Below, one piece after another: positions 18,550-27,712 of a DNA stretch of 64,000 bases. A program made the position numbers and the translations under genes. Each line of letters begins with the position of its first letter. The first letter of the stretch is position 1. This DNA comes from Arenibacter hampyeongensis (GTDB lineage Bacteria > Bacteroidota > Bacteroidia > Flavobacteriales > Flavobacteriaceae): contig NZ_PIOB01000010.1 in the NCBI RefSeq assembly GCF_002909255.1, forward strand, positions 111,289 through 175,288, written 5' to 3'. Below the pieces are notes generated by a model. The model ran no database searches. It was not told the origin of the DNA and was given only the letters and a program-made list of their open reading frames with translations.

Positions 18550-19728
18550 ATGAAAAAAATCACATTAATTCTAATTTACCTTTTTAGCAGTGTTTCCTTA
18601 ACTGCCCAGCAATACGACGATTCAAAAGTGCCAGGAGAAGTAGTAGCCTATAGCCCAGCATCTTCAGGAAAATATATTGGCTCCCCTAGTTTGGCTATTC
18701 TTCCCAATGGGAATTATGTTGCTTCTCATGATTTTTTTGGACCTGAGTCCAATGAACATGTGAGAGCAACTTCCAAAATTTACACGTCTAAAAATAAAGG
18801 TAAATCCTGGAGCCAGATAGCCGAGATTGATGGCGCATTTTGGTCTAAGCTTTTTGTCAATCAAGGAAAGCTTTGGTTTTTAGGCACCGACAGACATCAT
18901 GGAAATACGCTTGTCAGACTTTCAGAAGATGGAGGGAACACCTGGACCAACCCAAGCAATGCTACAAACGGTTTAATCTTAGAAGGGGAATATCATTGTG
19001 CACCTATGGCAATTCTTACGTATAATGGCAGAATTTGGAGAGCTATGGAAAGTGCTATGGGCCCAATTAAAAAATGGGGGAAAAGATATGGAGCATTTAT
19101 GCTTTCAGCTCCTATAGATTCCGATTTGTTGAATGCTGATAGTTGGACGTCCAGTAACATTCTATACTATGACCCAACTTACCTCGATGGAAATTTTGGC
19201 GGCTGGTTAGAAGGCAATGCTGTCGTAGATAAGGATGGACAGATGTGGGATATATTACGTGTTGATGATCGCTCTACATTAGAGGAAAAAGCAGCATTTG
19301 TTAAAATTAGTGCTGATGGTAAAAATGCTTCTTTTGAGATCAATACGGGCTTTAAGGATTTCCCAGGAGGCAGCAAAAAATTTATCATCAAATATGACGA
19401 GCCATCTGGACTTTATTGGACATTAGCCAATGTAATCCCTGAAGGGATAAAAAAGGATAATGAAGGCACAAATCCCGCTAAGATTAGAAATACCTTGGCA
19501 TTATTTTCTTCCCCGGATTTAGTCCAATGGAATCAAAGAAAGGTGATTTTACAGCATCCAGATGTTTCAAATCATGGGTTTCAATATGTTGATTGGATGG
19601 TAAAAGGAAAGGATATCCTATTTCTTTCAAGAACAGCCTACGATGACGGAGTTGGTGGGGCTCATAATAATCATGATGCAAATTTCCTAACTTTTCATCG
19701 TATTAAGAAATTCAGAAAACTTTTATAA
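18550..19728 (+). CDS. secreted sialidase-fold beta-propeller protein
   Basis: 392 residues, Sec signal peptide about 1-19 (SVSLTAQ). Propeller-type repeats are visible as IYTSKNKGKSW and LSEDGGNTW (Asp-boxes) and ASLAIL-like strands (GSPSLAILPNGNYVASHD). A metal- or sugar-facing loop with WLEGNAVVDKDGQMWDILR lies mid-protein. Fourth propeller of the window, different from the other three. It ends just before a sulfatase gene (about 10 bases), so the pair is very likely cotranscribed and may act in sequence on one glycan. Not demonstrably a sialidase. Confidence 0.78.
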   Translation: MKKITLILIYLFSSVSLTAQQYDDSKVPGEVVAYSPASSGKYIGSPSLAILPNGNYVASHDFFGPESNEHVRATSKIYTSKNKGKSWSQIAEIDGAFWSKLFVNQGKLWFLGTDRHHGNTLVRLSEDGGNTWTNPSNATNGLILEGEYHCAPMAILTYNGRIWRAMESAMGPIKKWGKRYGAFMLSAPIDSDLLNADSWTSSNILYYDPTYLDGNFGGWLEGNAVVDKDGQMWDILRVDDRSTLEEKAAFVKISADGKNASFEINTGFKDFPGGSKKFIIKYDEPSGLYWTLANVIPEGIKKDNEGTNPAKIRNTLALFSSPDLVQWNQRKVILQHPDVSNHGFQYVDWMVKGKDILFLSRTAYDDGVGGAHNNHDANFLTFHRIKKFRKLL

Positions 19729-19738
19729 TCTAGTGTTT

Positions 19739-21202
19739 ATGACAATAGGGAAATACATGCAAATAATTTTATGTGTTTGTTGTTTCGCTTTAAATGCACA
19801 GTCTAAAACGCCAAATGTACTGTTCATCTATACCGATGACCAGGCATATTGGACTTTGGGAGCATCCGGGAATAGTCAGGCTTTTACGCCGCATCTTGAT
19901 CTATTAACAAAACAAAGTGCGTTTTTTGAAAATGCATTTGTCACCACACCTGTATGCAGCCCATCTAGGGTTTCCCTGATGACAGGCCAGTATGCATCAG
20001 AATATGGGGTTTTGGATTTTATTGCTCAGCCTGGCCACAGGTTGTACGATCCCAATAATCCAATTGGGCTTGACCCGGACAGTTTCACCTTCCCTGAAGT
20101 ACTTTCATTAGCGGGATATAAAACAGGCTTAGTAGGCAAATGGCATCTGGGCGACTGGACAGGTCCAGGGACCGACCAGCGGTTTCATCCGACTAACCAA
20201 GGATATCAATATTTTATGGGTATTACGGGTGGAGGTGAGTCACCAATAGATCCCAATCTGGAAGAAGACGGGGTGGTACGTAAAATGCAAGGGTTAACAG
20301 TAGATATTTTGACTGATAGAGCCTTGGCTTTTATGGAAAATAATAAAGAGAAACCATTCCTACTTAGTGTTCACTATAGATCGCCTCATAGTAAATGGTT
20401 ACCGGTAGCTGATGAGGACTGGGCTCCCTATAAAGAGCAGGATATGGTAGTCCCTCATCCTGATTATCCTAATCTGGACATTGTTAAAGTCAAAACCAAG
20501 ATGAAAGAGTATATGGCCAGTTCCTCTGGAGTGGACAGAAGTGTAGGGAAGCTAATTAAGCAATTAGAGGATTTGGGCTTGTCTGAAAACACTATAGTGA
20601 TATTCACCTCTGACCATGGATATAATATGGGGCATAATGGAATTGAGCACAAGGGGAATGGGTATTGGATCACGAAGGAAGAGCACCCCGCAACAGAAAA
20701 CCTAGCCACCAATTCCCGACCAAATCTATATGACCAGTCACTTCATGTTCCTGTAATAATCCGGTGGCCTGGTGTTATCAAACCTGGATTGCGAGTAAAG
20801 GAAACCTTTACTAATATGGATTGGTATCCAACTGTGTTGGAAATGGCAGGAGCCGCTATTCCTGTAGGAAAGGTTTTGAGGGGGAGAAGTATTGTCCCCA
20901 TTTTGAAAGGAGAAAAACTTCAAAACTGGGATAATGATCTTTACGCTGAGTACAGTATGATCAACTATAGTACCGCTTTGATGCGTTCATACCGTACAAC
21001 TGAATGGAAGTTGACCAAAGACTTTAAGGATACTACTAGGGATGAACTCTACCATCTGTCCAAAGACCCAGAGGAACGGATTAATTTAATTGGGCAAAAT
21101 TCGAATGAAATCAATGAAGTTATCAGCGAGTTGACTGAAAAAATCTATAGAAAAATGAAAGAGATTGGAGATCCCTTGTTAAAATCTATTCAAAGACCTT
21201 AA
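19739..21202 (+). CDS. secreted S1-family sulfatase
   Basis: About 487 residues. I chose the ATG at 19739; a GTG at 19733 two codons upstream is possible. Signal peptide about 1-21 (CVCCFALNAQ). Metal site NVLFIYTDDQAYW, formylglycine box TTPVCSPSRVSLMTG with the Cys to be modified (Cys73 from this start), LVGKWHLGDW, and FTSDHGYNMG for the second metal pair. A C-terminal DELYHLSKDPEERINL segment closes the domain. It probably removes sulfate from an oligosaccharide in the periplasm. It immediately follows the propeller gene at 18550. Next gene converges on it. Confidence 0.92.
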   Translation: MTIGKYMQIILCVCCFALNAQSKTPNVLFIYTDDQAYWTLGASGNSQAFTPHLDLLTKQSAFFENAFVTTPVCSPSRVSLMTGQYASEYGVLDFIAQPGHRLYDPNNPIGLDPDSFTFPEVLSLAGYKTGLVGKWHLGDWTGPGTDQRFHPTNQGYQYFMGITGGGESPIDPNLEEDGVVRKMQGLTVDILTDRALAFMENNKEKPFLLSVHYRSPHSKWLPVADEDWAPYKEQDMVVPHPDYPNLDIVKVKTKMKEYMASSSGVDRSVGKLIKQLEDLGLSENTIVIFTSDHGYNMGHNGIEHKGNGYWITKEEHPATENLATNSRPNLYDQSLHVPVIIRWPGVIKPGLRVKETFTNMDWYPTVLEMAGAAIPVGKVLRGRSIVPILKGEKLQNWDNDLYAEYSMINYSTALMRSYRTTEWKLTKDFKDTTRDELYHLSKDPEERINLIGQNSNEINEVISELTEKIYRKMKEIGDPLLKSIQRP

Positions 21203-21270
21203 CCTAAACAATCTGAAAAATCTTATTATTTTTAGTGCAGTTTGAGATTATTTGCTTTATCCTTATTATT

Positions 21271-22875
21271 TCATTTTAACAATTTTGTCATCTCTGCCGA
21301 TTCAAAATCGGTTTTGTTGACCCAACCGGCGTTAGGGTTTTCGCCATTCATTTGGCGCTCATAAAAATTTCGGTCCGCTTCATTTGCGTACAGATACTCA
21401 TCAAAAACATGCCCATTTCCAAGTATGCGAGGATCCTTTTGTTTTTTTAATTCTTCAATTAATTGTGTTTCTAGCTTGTCCGTAGTATCTGATAATCCGG
21501 GCTGGTCTATCAGATTATTAATGCAAAGCGGATCATCTACTACATTATATAACTCTTTATTGGGGCGTTTCCCAAAACAGAGATCCCAATACTTATTTGC
21601 CCCTAATTTCCTTCGGTCATTCAATATTTGAGTTTTGGTGGCACCTCCATCCGTGTTTAAATAACCTGTTTCCGGATTTCCCGCAGGCCAGCGGTCTGTC
21701 TCAAAATTAAGTACAAGTAAATAATCTCCCTTGCGAATTCCTCTGATTGGATATCCCAAATCATTTGGTCTACCTACATCATGTCGCTCTTTCCCAATTA
21801 ATACAAAGTCTCTGTCTTCCGATATATTTTCCCCACTATCAGAATACAAAATATCAGTTAAACTTCTTCCTTCAATTGGTTGCATTTGTGAATCAGATTG
21901 TTCAATACCGGCCAGCTCAAGAAATGTTGGTGCAAAATCGATAAAACTTACAAAATCATTAATATTACGACCAGGTTGTTTTACTCCATCTTTCCACATA
22001 ATAGCAAGTGGCAAATGGTTGGAATACTCATAAGCTTGCCCTTTAACACGTGGAAATGGCATGCCGTTATCCGATGTTACGATAACAATTGTATTGTCTA
22101 GCATTCCCCGGTCTTCTAGAGTTTTTAGCATTCGCTCCAAATGTGAATCGAAGTATTCTATTTCGAAAGCGTAATCAAGCATATCTGTTCTGACTACTTC
22201 ATTGTCTGGCCAAAATCCGAACACATCATCAACATCCTCGAGCTTTTTATTGCCCTTGTTTATACCACTACCATATTCATATGCCCGATGGGGTTCGAAC
22301 CCTCCATACCAAAAACAAAATGGTTCGTCTTCTGATTTCTCATTTAAAAATTCCACAAAATTGGCCGCGTAATCTATATTCGACATTGCATTTGTGGGAG
22401 GGGTTGTTTTCTTTTCATTAAATTCTTTTCCCAAAACAAGTCGTTGTTCCCCATTTTTAGTTAATGCCACAGTTGGTGCTAATCCCTTGGCAGTTAAACC
22501 AACATGATAGCCGTTCTCACTAAGCGTTTCAGCATATGTCTTAAATTTAGTCGGAAAATAACTCCAATGATTTCCAGCCTCTTCCAATTGCCAGGAATTA
22601 CGACCTGTTACAATACAAGAACGTGAAGGTGCGCACTTTGCATTGGGAGTATATGCGTTAGTAAAAAGTAAACCTTGCTCAGCAACTCTGTCGAACGCTG
22701 GCGTTTTTACCCAAGAGCTGCCATAAGCGCCCATGTGCTTAAAGGTGGCATCGTCGGCAATACAGAAAAGTATGTTGGGAGGTGGACTTTCTACTTGCTT
22801 TTTAGCTGGATCGCAACTTAATAGTATTGAAAAAAAGACAATTGTTGAAATGAAGATAATTTTTGATGTATTCAT
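21271..22875 (-). CDS. S1-family sulfatase lipoprotein
   Basis: About 534 residues. The frame is open to an upstream ATG at 22926, but the ATG at 22873-22875 starts a normal lipoprotein signal ([10 protein letters not shown], Cys21), so I use it. Metal site [16 protein letters not shown], formylglycine box [14 protein letters not shown] (Cys81 from this start), and [13 protein letters not shown] for the distal metal pair. It resembles heparan N-sulfatase-like enzymes in having [13 protein letters not shown] and [16 protein letters not shown], but specificity is unproven. It stands alone on the minus strand, convergent with the sulfatase at 19739, and carries its own upstream region. Confidence 0.92.
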   Translation of the reverse strand: MNTSKIIFISTIVFFSILLSCDPAKKQVESPPPNILFCIADDATFKHMGAYGSSWVKTPAFDRVAEQGLLFTNAYTPNAKCAPSRSCIVTGRNSWQLEEAGNHWSYFPTKFKTYAETLSENGYHVGLTAKGLAPTVALTKNGEQRLVLGKEFNEKKTTPPTNAMSNIDYAANFVEFLNEKSEDEPFCFWYGGFEPHRAYEYGSGINKGNKKLEDVDDVFGFWPDNEVVRTDMLDYAFEIEYFDSHLERMLKTLEDRGMLDNTIVIVTSDNGMPFPRVKGQAYEYSNHLPLAIMWKDGVKQPGRNINDFVSFIDFAPTFLELAGIEQSDSQMQPIEGRSLTDILYSDSGENISEDRDFVLIGKERHDVGRPNDLGYPIRGIRKGDYLLVLNFETDRWPAGNPETGYLNTDGGATKTQILNDRRKLGANKYWDLCFGKRPNKELYNVVDDPLCINNLIDQPGLSDTTDKLETQLIEELKKQKDPRILGNGHVFDEYLYANEADRNFYERQMNGENPNAGWVNKTDFESAEMTKLLK

Positions 22876-23011
22876 TAAAAAATAATGTTTTTTCGATCCA
22901 CTTAAGTTATAACTTTTTTGTATCAACCTGAGTTTGATTAATAAATTTAATCTTTAGGCAACAAAAAAGATAAACTTTTAGTAAAGATCAAATATTGAAA
23001 TTCAGGTTATT

Positions 23012-23344
23012 AACCTAAACATCTAGTTTTGATATTCTACGCTAAAGTTTCAGAAATTCTCAGTTTGGCTGATGAGTTTTACAAGGAAAATAATGAAATT
23101 GTCGATAAGGCCTAAATGGGTGGCGATGGAAGTGGCAAGAATGCTTTACAATATTGGTAAATATGGCTCGGGTTATTTAAAGGGACCAAAAGGAGCAGCT
23201 TCACTATTGGGATTGTGCGGCCCATATCTTGCCCCTCCCTTCAAACAGTTCAAGGAATTGGAAGTGATCTCTAATAATTTGAAAGTAATTCAATCTAATA
23301 TCGAAAAAATAGGGCTGTCTGGTCATACTCAGCAGTATATTTAA
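23012..23344 (+). pseudogene. frameshifted remnant of a DHDPS/NAL-family aldolase
   Basis: The 90-codon frame at 23072-23344 ends with YGSGYLKGPKGAASLLGLCG, then PYLAPPF, like the C-terminal helices of the dihydrodipicolinate synthase/N-acetylneuraminate lyase family. A second frame just upstream (about 23015-23115) encodes KVSEILSLADEFYKENNEI, which fits the preceding helix in that family. Together they look like one C-terminal third interrupted by a frameshift near 23100. The N-terminal catalytic two thirds are absent. Such lyases cleave keto-deoxy sugar acids. It precedes an SSS transporter, so a sugar-acid catabolic module may have decayed here. Family assignment by eye, moderate certainty. 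Confidence 0.45.
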
Positions 23345-23609
23345 AATTCCCGCAGACAGGTTTAAAAATATTAAACCACAAGCTTTTCAAAATAAACCCA
23401 CTTTCTTTTGATATTATGAAATAATTAATTATCATTGCTTAATCGATAAAGCAGATAATGTGACGAATACTCATATCCAGTATATCCTCTTATCAATAAA
23501 TGGCTTTCACGATATAATAAAATTCAGGATTTTACAATTAGTCACCATTTAAGTACGGTGAATATCCTACTTTTAAAAAATATACCAAAAACCTAAATAG
23601 CCAATTACA

Positions 23610-25094
23610 ATGAACAGTTTAGATCTAATTGTATTCTTCATTTACATAGGGGGAATAGCCCTTTTCGGAGGCTCATTTTTCAAAAAAAGTAGAACGTCCT
23701 CGTCCTATACCATGGGAAATAACGACATCCCGGGATGGGTGGTTACCATGTCCATTTTTGCAACCTTTGTTAGTAGCATTAGTTACCTTGCCCTTCCAGG
23801 AAATGCCTATCAATCCAATTGGAACGCACTGGCTTTTAGTCTTTCCCTTCCTATTGCCTCCTTGATTGCGGTTAAATATTTTGTGCCCTTGTACAGAAAA
23901 ATAAATAGTCCATCGGCCTATACCTATATGGAACAACGTTTTGGCGCCTGGGCTAGAATCTATGTGTCCTTGTGTTATCTATTGACCCAATTGATGCGGA
24001 TAGGAACCATTTTATACCTCTTGGCCCTTACCCTAAATGCGATTGTAGGTTGGGATATGATCACCATAATTATATTTACAGGTTTGGTAGTATCTATATA
24101 TTCCATGTTGGGCGGTATTACAGCGGTCTTATGGACAGATGCCATTCAGGGAATTATACTGATTGTGGGGGCCGTGGTCTGTGTTGGTTTTATTCTCTTT
24201 AATATGCCCGAAGGTCCCGGACAGGTTTTCGACATTGCTGCCCAAAATGATAAATTTGGCCTGGGAAGTTTCAGCCTTAGTTTATCCGAACCTACCTTCT
24301 GGGTCGTCTTAGTCTACGGTGTCTTCATCAATCTGCAAAATTATGGTATAGACCAGAATTATGTTCAACGCTATATGGCCTCGAAATCAGACAAGGAAGC
24401 TCAAAAATCTGCATTGATAGGGGGATTGATCTATCTACCTATTTCTGCTGTATTTCTTTTTATAGGTACCTCGCTTTTTGCCTATTACCATTCAGCGGCC
24501 ACCCTACCGGTAGAACTGCAGGATATAAACAAAGGTGACAGTGTCTTTCCTTATTTTATAGTTAATGCACTCCCTGCTGGGATTACGGGACTTATGATCG
24601 CTTCTATCTTTGCGGCCGGAATGAGCACCATATCAACAAGTTTTAACAGTTCTGCAACTGTCTTTCTCACGGATTATTACAATAAATATTTTAAAAAGAC
24701 AGCCTCCGACAAAGAAGGAATGAGAGTACTTTATATTTCATCGGCTATTATAAGTGTTATTGGAATCGTTATTGCCATAGCCATGATAAACGTAAAAAGT
24801 GCCCTTGATGCTTGGTGGAAACTTTCCTCCATTTTTAGCGGAGGTATGCTGGGACTGTTACTTTTAGGCCTATTCTCTAAAACCAAAAATATCAAAGGAG
24901 CGCTTTTAGGGGTACTGGTAGGAATATTGATCATTATTTGGATGAGCCTTTCCAGCACCATTTTCGGAGAGGATTCACTTGGTGCATCCTTCCATACCTA
25001 TCTAACCATTGTATTTGGAACGGCAGCCATATTTATAGTGGGCTTCCTTATATCCATATTCAATAAAAAAACCGATGAAATCTATAAACATTAA
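23610..25094 (+). CDS. sodium:solute symporter (SSS family)
   Basis: 494-residue inner-membrane sodium-coupled transporter, about 13 membrane helices. Family features: DLIVFFIYIGGIALFGGSFF, SSSYTMGNNDIPGWVVTMSI, SSISYLALPGNAYQSNW, LGGITAVLWTDAIQGIIL and AAGMSTISTSFNSSATVF. Clearly related to the transporter at 13601 but divergent throughout. The following LacI-type regulator (215 bases on) may control it. The substrate is probably a sugar or sugar acid; the truncated aldolase upstream hints at a keto-deoxy acid or sialic acid-like compound, which is only an inference. Confidence 0.92.
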   Translation: MNSLDLIVFFIYIGGIALFGGSFFKKSRTSSSYTMGNNDIPGWVVTMSIFATFVSSISYLALPGNAYQSNWNALAFSLSLPIASLIAVKYFVPLYRKINSPSAYTYMEQRFGAWARIYVSLCYLLTQLMRIGTILYLLALTLNAIVGWDMITIIIFTGLVVSIYSMLGGITAVLWTDAIQGIILIVGAVVCVGFILFNMPEGPGQVFDIAAQNDKFGLGSFSLSLSEPTFWVVLVYGVFINLQNYGIDQNYVQRYMASKSDKEAQKSALIGGLIYLPISAVFLFIGTSLFAYYHSAATLPVELQDINKGDSVFPYFIVNALPAGITGLMIASIFAAGMSTISTSFNSSATVFLTDYYNKYFKKTASDKEGMRVLYISSAIISVIGIVIAIAMINVKSALDAWWKLSSIFSGGMLGLLLLGLFSKTKNIKGALLGVLVGILIIIWMSLSSTIFGEDSLGASFHTYLTIVFGTAAIFIVGFLISIFNKKTDEIYKH

Positions 25095-25200
25095 GTAGAT
25101 AAGTAGTTGATTTTGAACATTTGAATAGAAAAGGAACCTAAGAATTTTATCATTACGTCCCAAGATTGAGACCAACAATGAATTTTTGGCAAGAATTTCG

Positions 25201-25208
25201 TAATTTTG
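25201..25208 (+). promoter_or_regulatory. candidate -7 promoter element of the LacI gene
   Basis: TAATTTTG matches the Bacteroidota TAnnTTTG -7 consensus exactly, about 100 bases before the LacI start. No well-spaced TTG -33 element is seen, so confidence is low. Confidence 0.3.
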
Positions 25209-25309
25209 ACAACCGGGTAACATCTACCTTTAAAACCTTTAACTCACAGATTACGAACATGTTACATCCAAGGGTCCTGCCAACTTGGTAATTATAATCC
25301 GAGACATAC

Positions 25310-26326
25310 ATGAAACCTAAAACATCATTAAAGGATATTGCAAAAATTGTGGGTGTTTCCATACCCTTGGTTTCGTACGTTCTAAGTAATAAAGGAAAGG
25401 AAAATAGGGTATCCGAAAAAACTGCCAAAAAGATAAGACAGGTCGCCAAGGAACTTAACTATCATCCCAATTGGAATGCTCGAAGCCTTAAGACCAATAA
25501 GACAAGATCAATTGGAGTTATTGTAGCCGATATTTCCAACCCGTTTTTCTCTAATTTGGCCAGAACTATAGAAGACGAGGCGTTTTCCCAGGATTATACG
25601 GTTATCTTCGGATCCTCGGATGAAAAGGTGGAAAAATTCAATAAGGTTTTGGATTTTCTTAAAATGAGGCAGGTCGATGGCTTTATTATAGCGGCACCAG
25701 AGGGATCAAAGGATATGATTGCCGAACTTACAAAAGAGGACTTCCCCTTTGTGCTGATCGACAGGTTCTTCAAGGATCTTAATACCAATTACGTTACGGT
25801 AGACAATTTTAAAGCTTCCATGCAGGCCGCCAATTATTTGTTAGGAAAAGGAAACAAAAAAATTGGAGCCGTACTTTACGAATCAACGCTGCACCATTAT
25901 CAAGAAAGACATTTAGGATACCTAGAAGCTCTTAAACAAGCCGGACTACCCGTGAATGCCGAATTCATAAAAAAAATCAACCACGGGGCATTAAAAAAAG
26001 AAATGAAAAGGGTGGTAAAAGAATTGGTAGAGGATGCAGGAGTCGATGCCATTTATTTTCATACCAACACCCTGGCAGAGGAAGGTTTAACCCAAATGTT
26101 GGGCTTGGACAGAAAGATACTTAAGAAAATCAATGTGGTCGTATTCGATCAAAATTCGTCTTACAACTTCTTGGAAGATCCGATCCCTTATCTACATCAA
26201 CCTATAAAGAAAATTGGTCAAAAGGCATTGAGAATCCTTGTTGAACAGATTGAGGACCCAACCAAAGCCATTCAACAGATTTCCTTTGAAACCCAACTGG
26301 AATCCAGCTCCTTAAAAACAGAATAA
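25310..26326 (+). CDS. LacI-family transcriptional regulator
   Basis: 338 residues. Residues 1-60 form the helix-turn-helix and hinge helix (TSLKDIAKIVGVSIPLVSYV, then NYHPNWNARSLKTN). Residues 65-330 are the periplasmic-binding-protein-like effector domain (SIGVIVADISNPFFSNLART, then DGFIIAAPEG, FVLIDRF and LLGKGNKKIGAVLYES). Such proteins bind a sugar or sugar phosphate and dissociate from, or bind to, a palindromic operator with a central CG. The only such palindrome I found in a promoter position is TTAAACGTTTAA at 4153, in front of the kinase/isomerase genes, so it may act there as well as locally. It converges with the long minus-strand operon. Confidence 0.93.
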   Translation: MKPKTSLKDIAKIVGVSIPLVSYVLSNKGKENRVSEKTAKKIRQVAKELNYHPNWNARSLKTNKTRSIGVIVADISNPFFSNLARTIEDEAFSQDYTVIFGSSDEKVEKFNKVLDFLKMRQVDGFIIAAPEGSKDMIAELTKEDFPFVLIDRFFKDLNTNYVTVDNFKASMQAANYLLGKGNKKIGAVLYESTLHHYQERHLGYLEALKQAGLPVNAEFIKKINHGALKKEMKRVVKELVEDAGVDAIYFHTNTLAEEGLTQMLGLDRKILKKINVVVFDQNSSYNFLEDPIPYLHQPIKKIGQKALRILVEQIEDPTKAIQQISFETQLESSSLKTE

Positions 26327-26454
26327 AATTGATCAAGACGCAAAGCCAGATCAAAATTAAAAATATCTTCAATCCGACTTTCCATTAGCCTAAGCAATTA
26401 GGATATAATAACGTACCCAAAGTAATCATCATAAATTTGGTATGAAACCCACAA

Positions 26455-27612
26455 TTAAATCAGATGATTTGGAAAATCCTTAACCTCTTCACAGCAGATT
26501 TGCTCCATTACCTGTTGCAATTCTGTTTTTAAAAGTGATATGGTATGGTCCCCACCTTTTGCCCCCAATGCTGCCACTCCGTACATAAAGGAACGTCCCA
26601 TAAAGGTAAATTCTGCCCCACTTGCCATTGTCCTGGCAATATCCGGTCCTCCCCTTAAGCCGCTATCCATCATCACCTTTATTTGCTTTCCGTATTTTTC
26701 AGCGATTCTTGTCAAAGGTTTGATGGTAGATTCCCCGGCATCCAACTGTCTACCTCCATGATTGGAAACTATGATACCATCCAATCCGAGTTTAATGGCG
26801 CTTTCAGCGTCGGCTTCGTTGGCAACCCCTTTGATTACCAATTTGCCCTTCCACATGTCCCTGATAGGTTTTATCTTCTCCTCATTCAACCTACCCGAAA
26901 AGGTCTGGTCCATGAATTTCCCCAATTGCGCCAAATCCAAGCCTTTTGGCATATAAGGTTTAAGGGTTTCAAAATTAGGCTGTCCATATTTTAAAGTATT
27001 AAATGCCCAACTTGGTTTACCAAGTACCTGAAGTATATTCTTTACCGACATTTTAGGTGGCATAGCCAAGCCGTTCCTAATATCCCTTGGACGAAAACCA
27101 AAGGTGGGCACATCGCACAAAATAACCAATACTGGACATTCTGCAGCCTCCGCCCTTTTAATAATATCGTCCCTAACACTATCCTCGGTAGGATGGTAAA
27201 GTTGGAACCACGCCTTACCTTCTGTAATCTCACTAATGCGTTCGATACTACTCGTGGTCACCGTACTTAAAATAAACGGAATATTATGCTCAAAGGCAGA
27301 TTTTGCCAATATTTCTGGAGCGTTGGGCCACATAAGTCCTTGTAGACCAACGGGAGCAATTCCAAAAGGCGCATCATAGACATGTCCGAAGAGTTCGGTC
27401 TTCATACTGGACCCTGTGTGTTTGCTCAGGTAGTAAGGCAAGAGCTCTATATCGCGTATTTCAGCAGTGTTCTTATGTAGGTTTACATCTTCGTTACAAC
27501 CCCCATCCAGGTACTCAAAAGCAAATTGCGGAATCCTTTTTTTTGCTTTGTTTCTTAGATCTACTACGGAAGGATATTTAGTATTGATCTTTATTTCTTT
27601 TTTATTCTCCAT
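26455..27612 (-). CDS. lldD: FMN-dependent alpha-hydroxy acid dehydrogenase (L-lactate dehydrogenase type)
   Basis: About 385 residues from the preferred ATG at 27612 (MENKKEIKINTKYPSVVDLR); an upstream ATG at 27672 gives an unlikely 20-residue extension. FMN-binding barrel of the glycolate oxidase/L-lactate dehydrogenase family: FAFEYLDGGCNEDV at the start, PFGIAPVGLQGLMWP, the Lys in LVIKGVANEADAE, and the active-site His-Gly-Gly-Arg in IVSNHGGRQLDAGES. It oxidises L-2-hydroxy acids, typically L-lactate to pyruvate, passing electrons to quinone. Here it is the last gene of the fucose operon, and L-lactate is exactly the by-product of the oxidative fucose pathway encoded upstream, which supports the L-lactate assignment. 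Confidence 0.88.
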   Translation of the reverse strand: MENKKEIKINTKYPSVVDLRNKAKKRIPQFAFEYLDGGCNEDVNLHKNTAEIRDIELLPYYLSKHTGSSMKTELFGHVYDAPFGIAPVGLQGLMWPNAPEILAKSAFEHNIPFILSTVTTSSIERISEITEGKAWFQLYHPTEDSVRDDIIKRAEAAECPVLVILCDVPTFGFRPRDIRNGLAMPPKMSVKNILQVLGKPSWAFNTLKYGQPNFETLKPYMPKGLDLAQLGKFMDQTFSGRLNEEKIKPIRDMWKGKLVIKGVANEADAESAIKLGLDGIIVSNHGGRQLDAGESTIKPLTRIAEKYGKQIKVMMDSGLRGGPDIARTMASGAEFTFMGRSFMYGVAALGAKGGDHTISLLKTELQQVMEQICCEEVKDFPNHLI

Positions 27613-27712
27613 GGCATTTAATCTGCATTTGTTCTTAAATATTACCCTTTTATGCACTACCAACCTGCTCAACCATTATCTAAACCCGTTGGACCAAGGT
27701 CTTATGTATTCA

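Noticed and set aside
26326..26400. Weak TTGATC/GATCAA inverted repeat after the LacI gene as a terminator
   Set aside because: Only six base pairs with a long loop and no T run.
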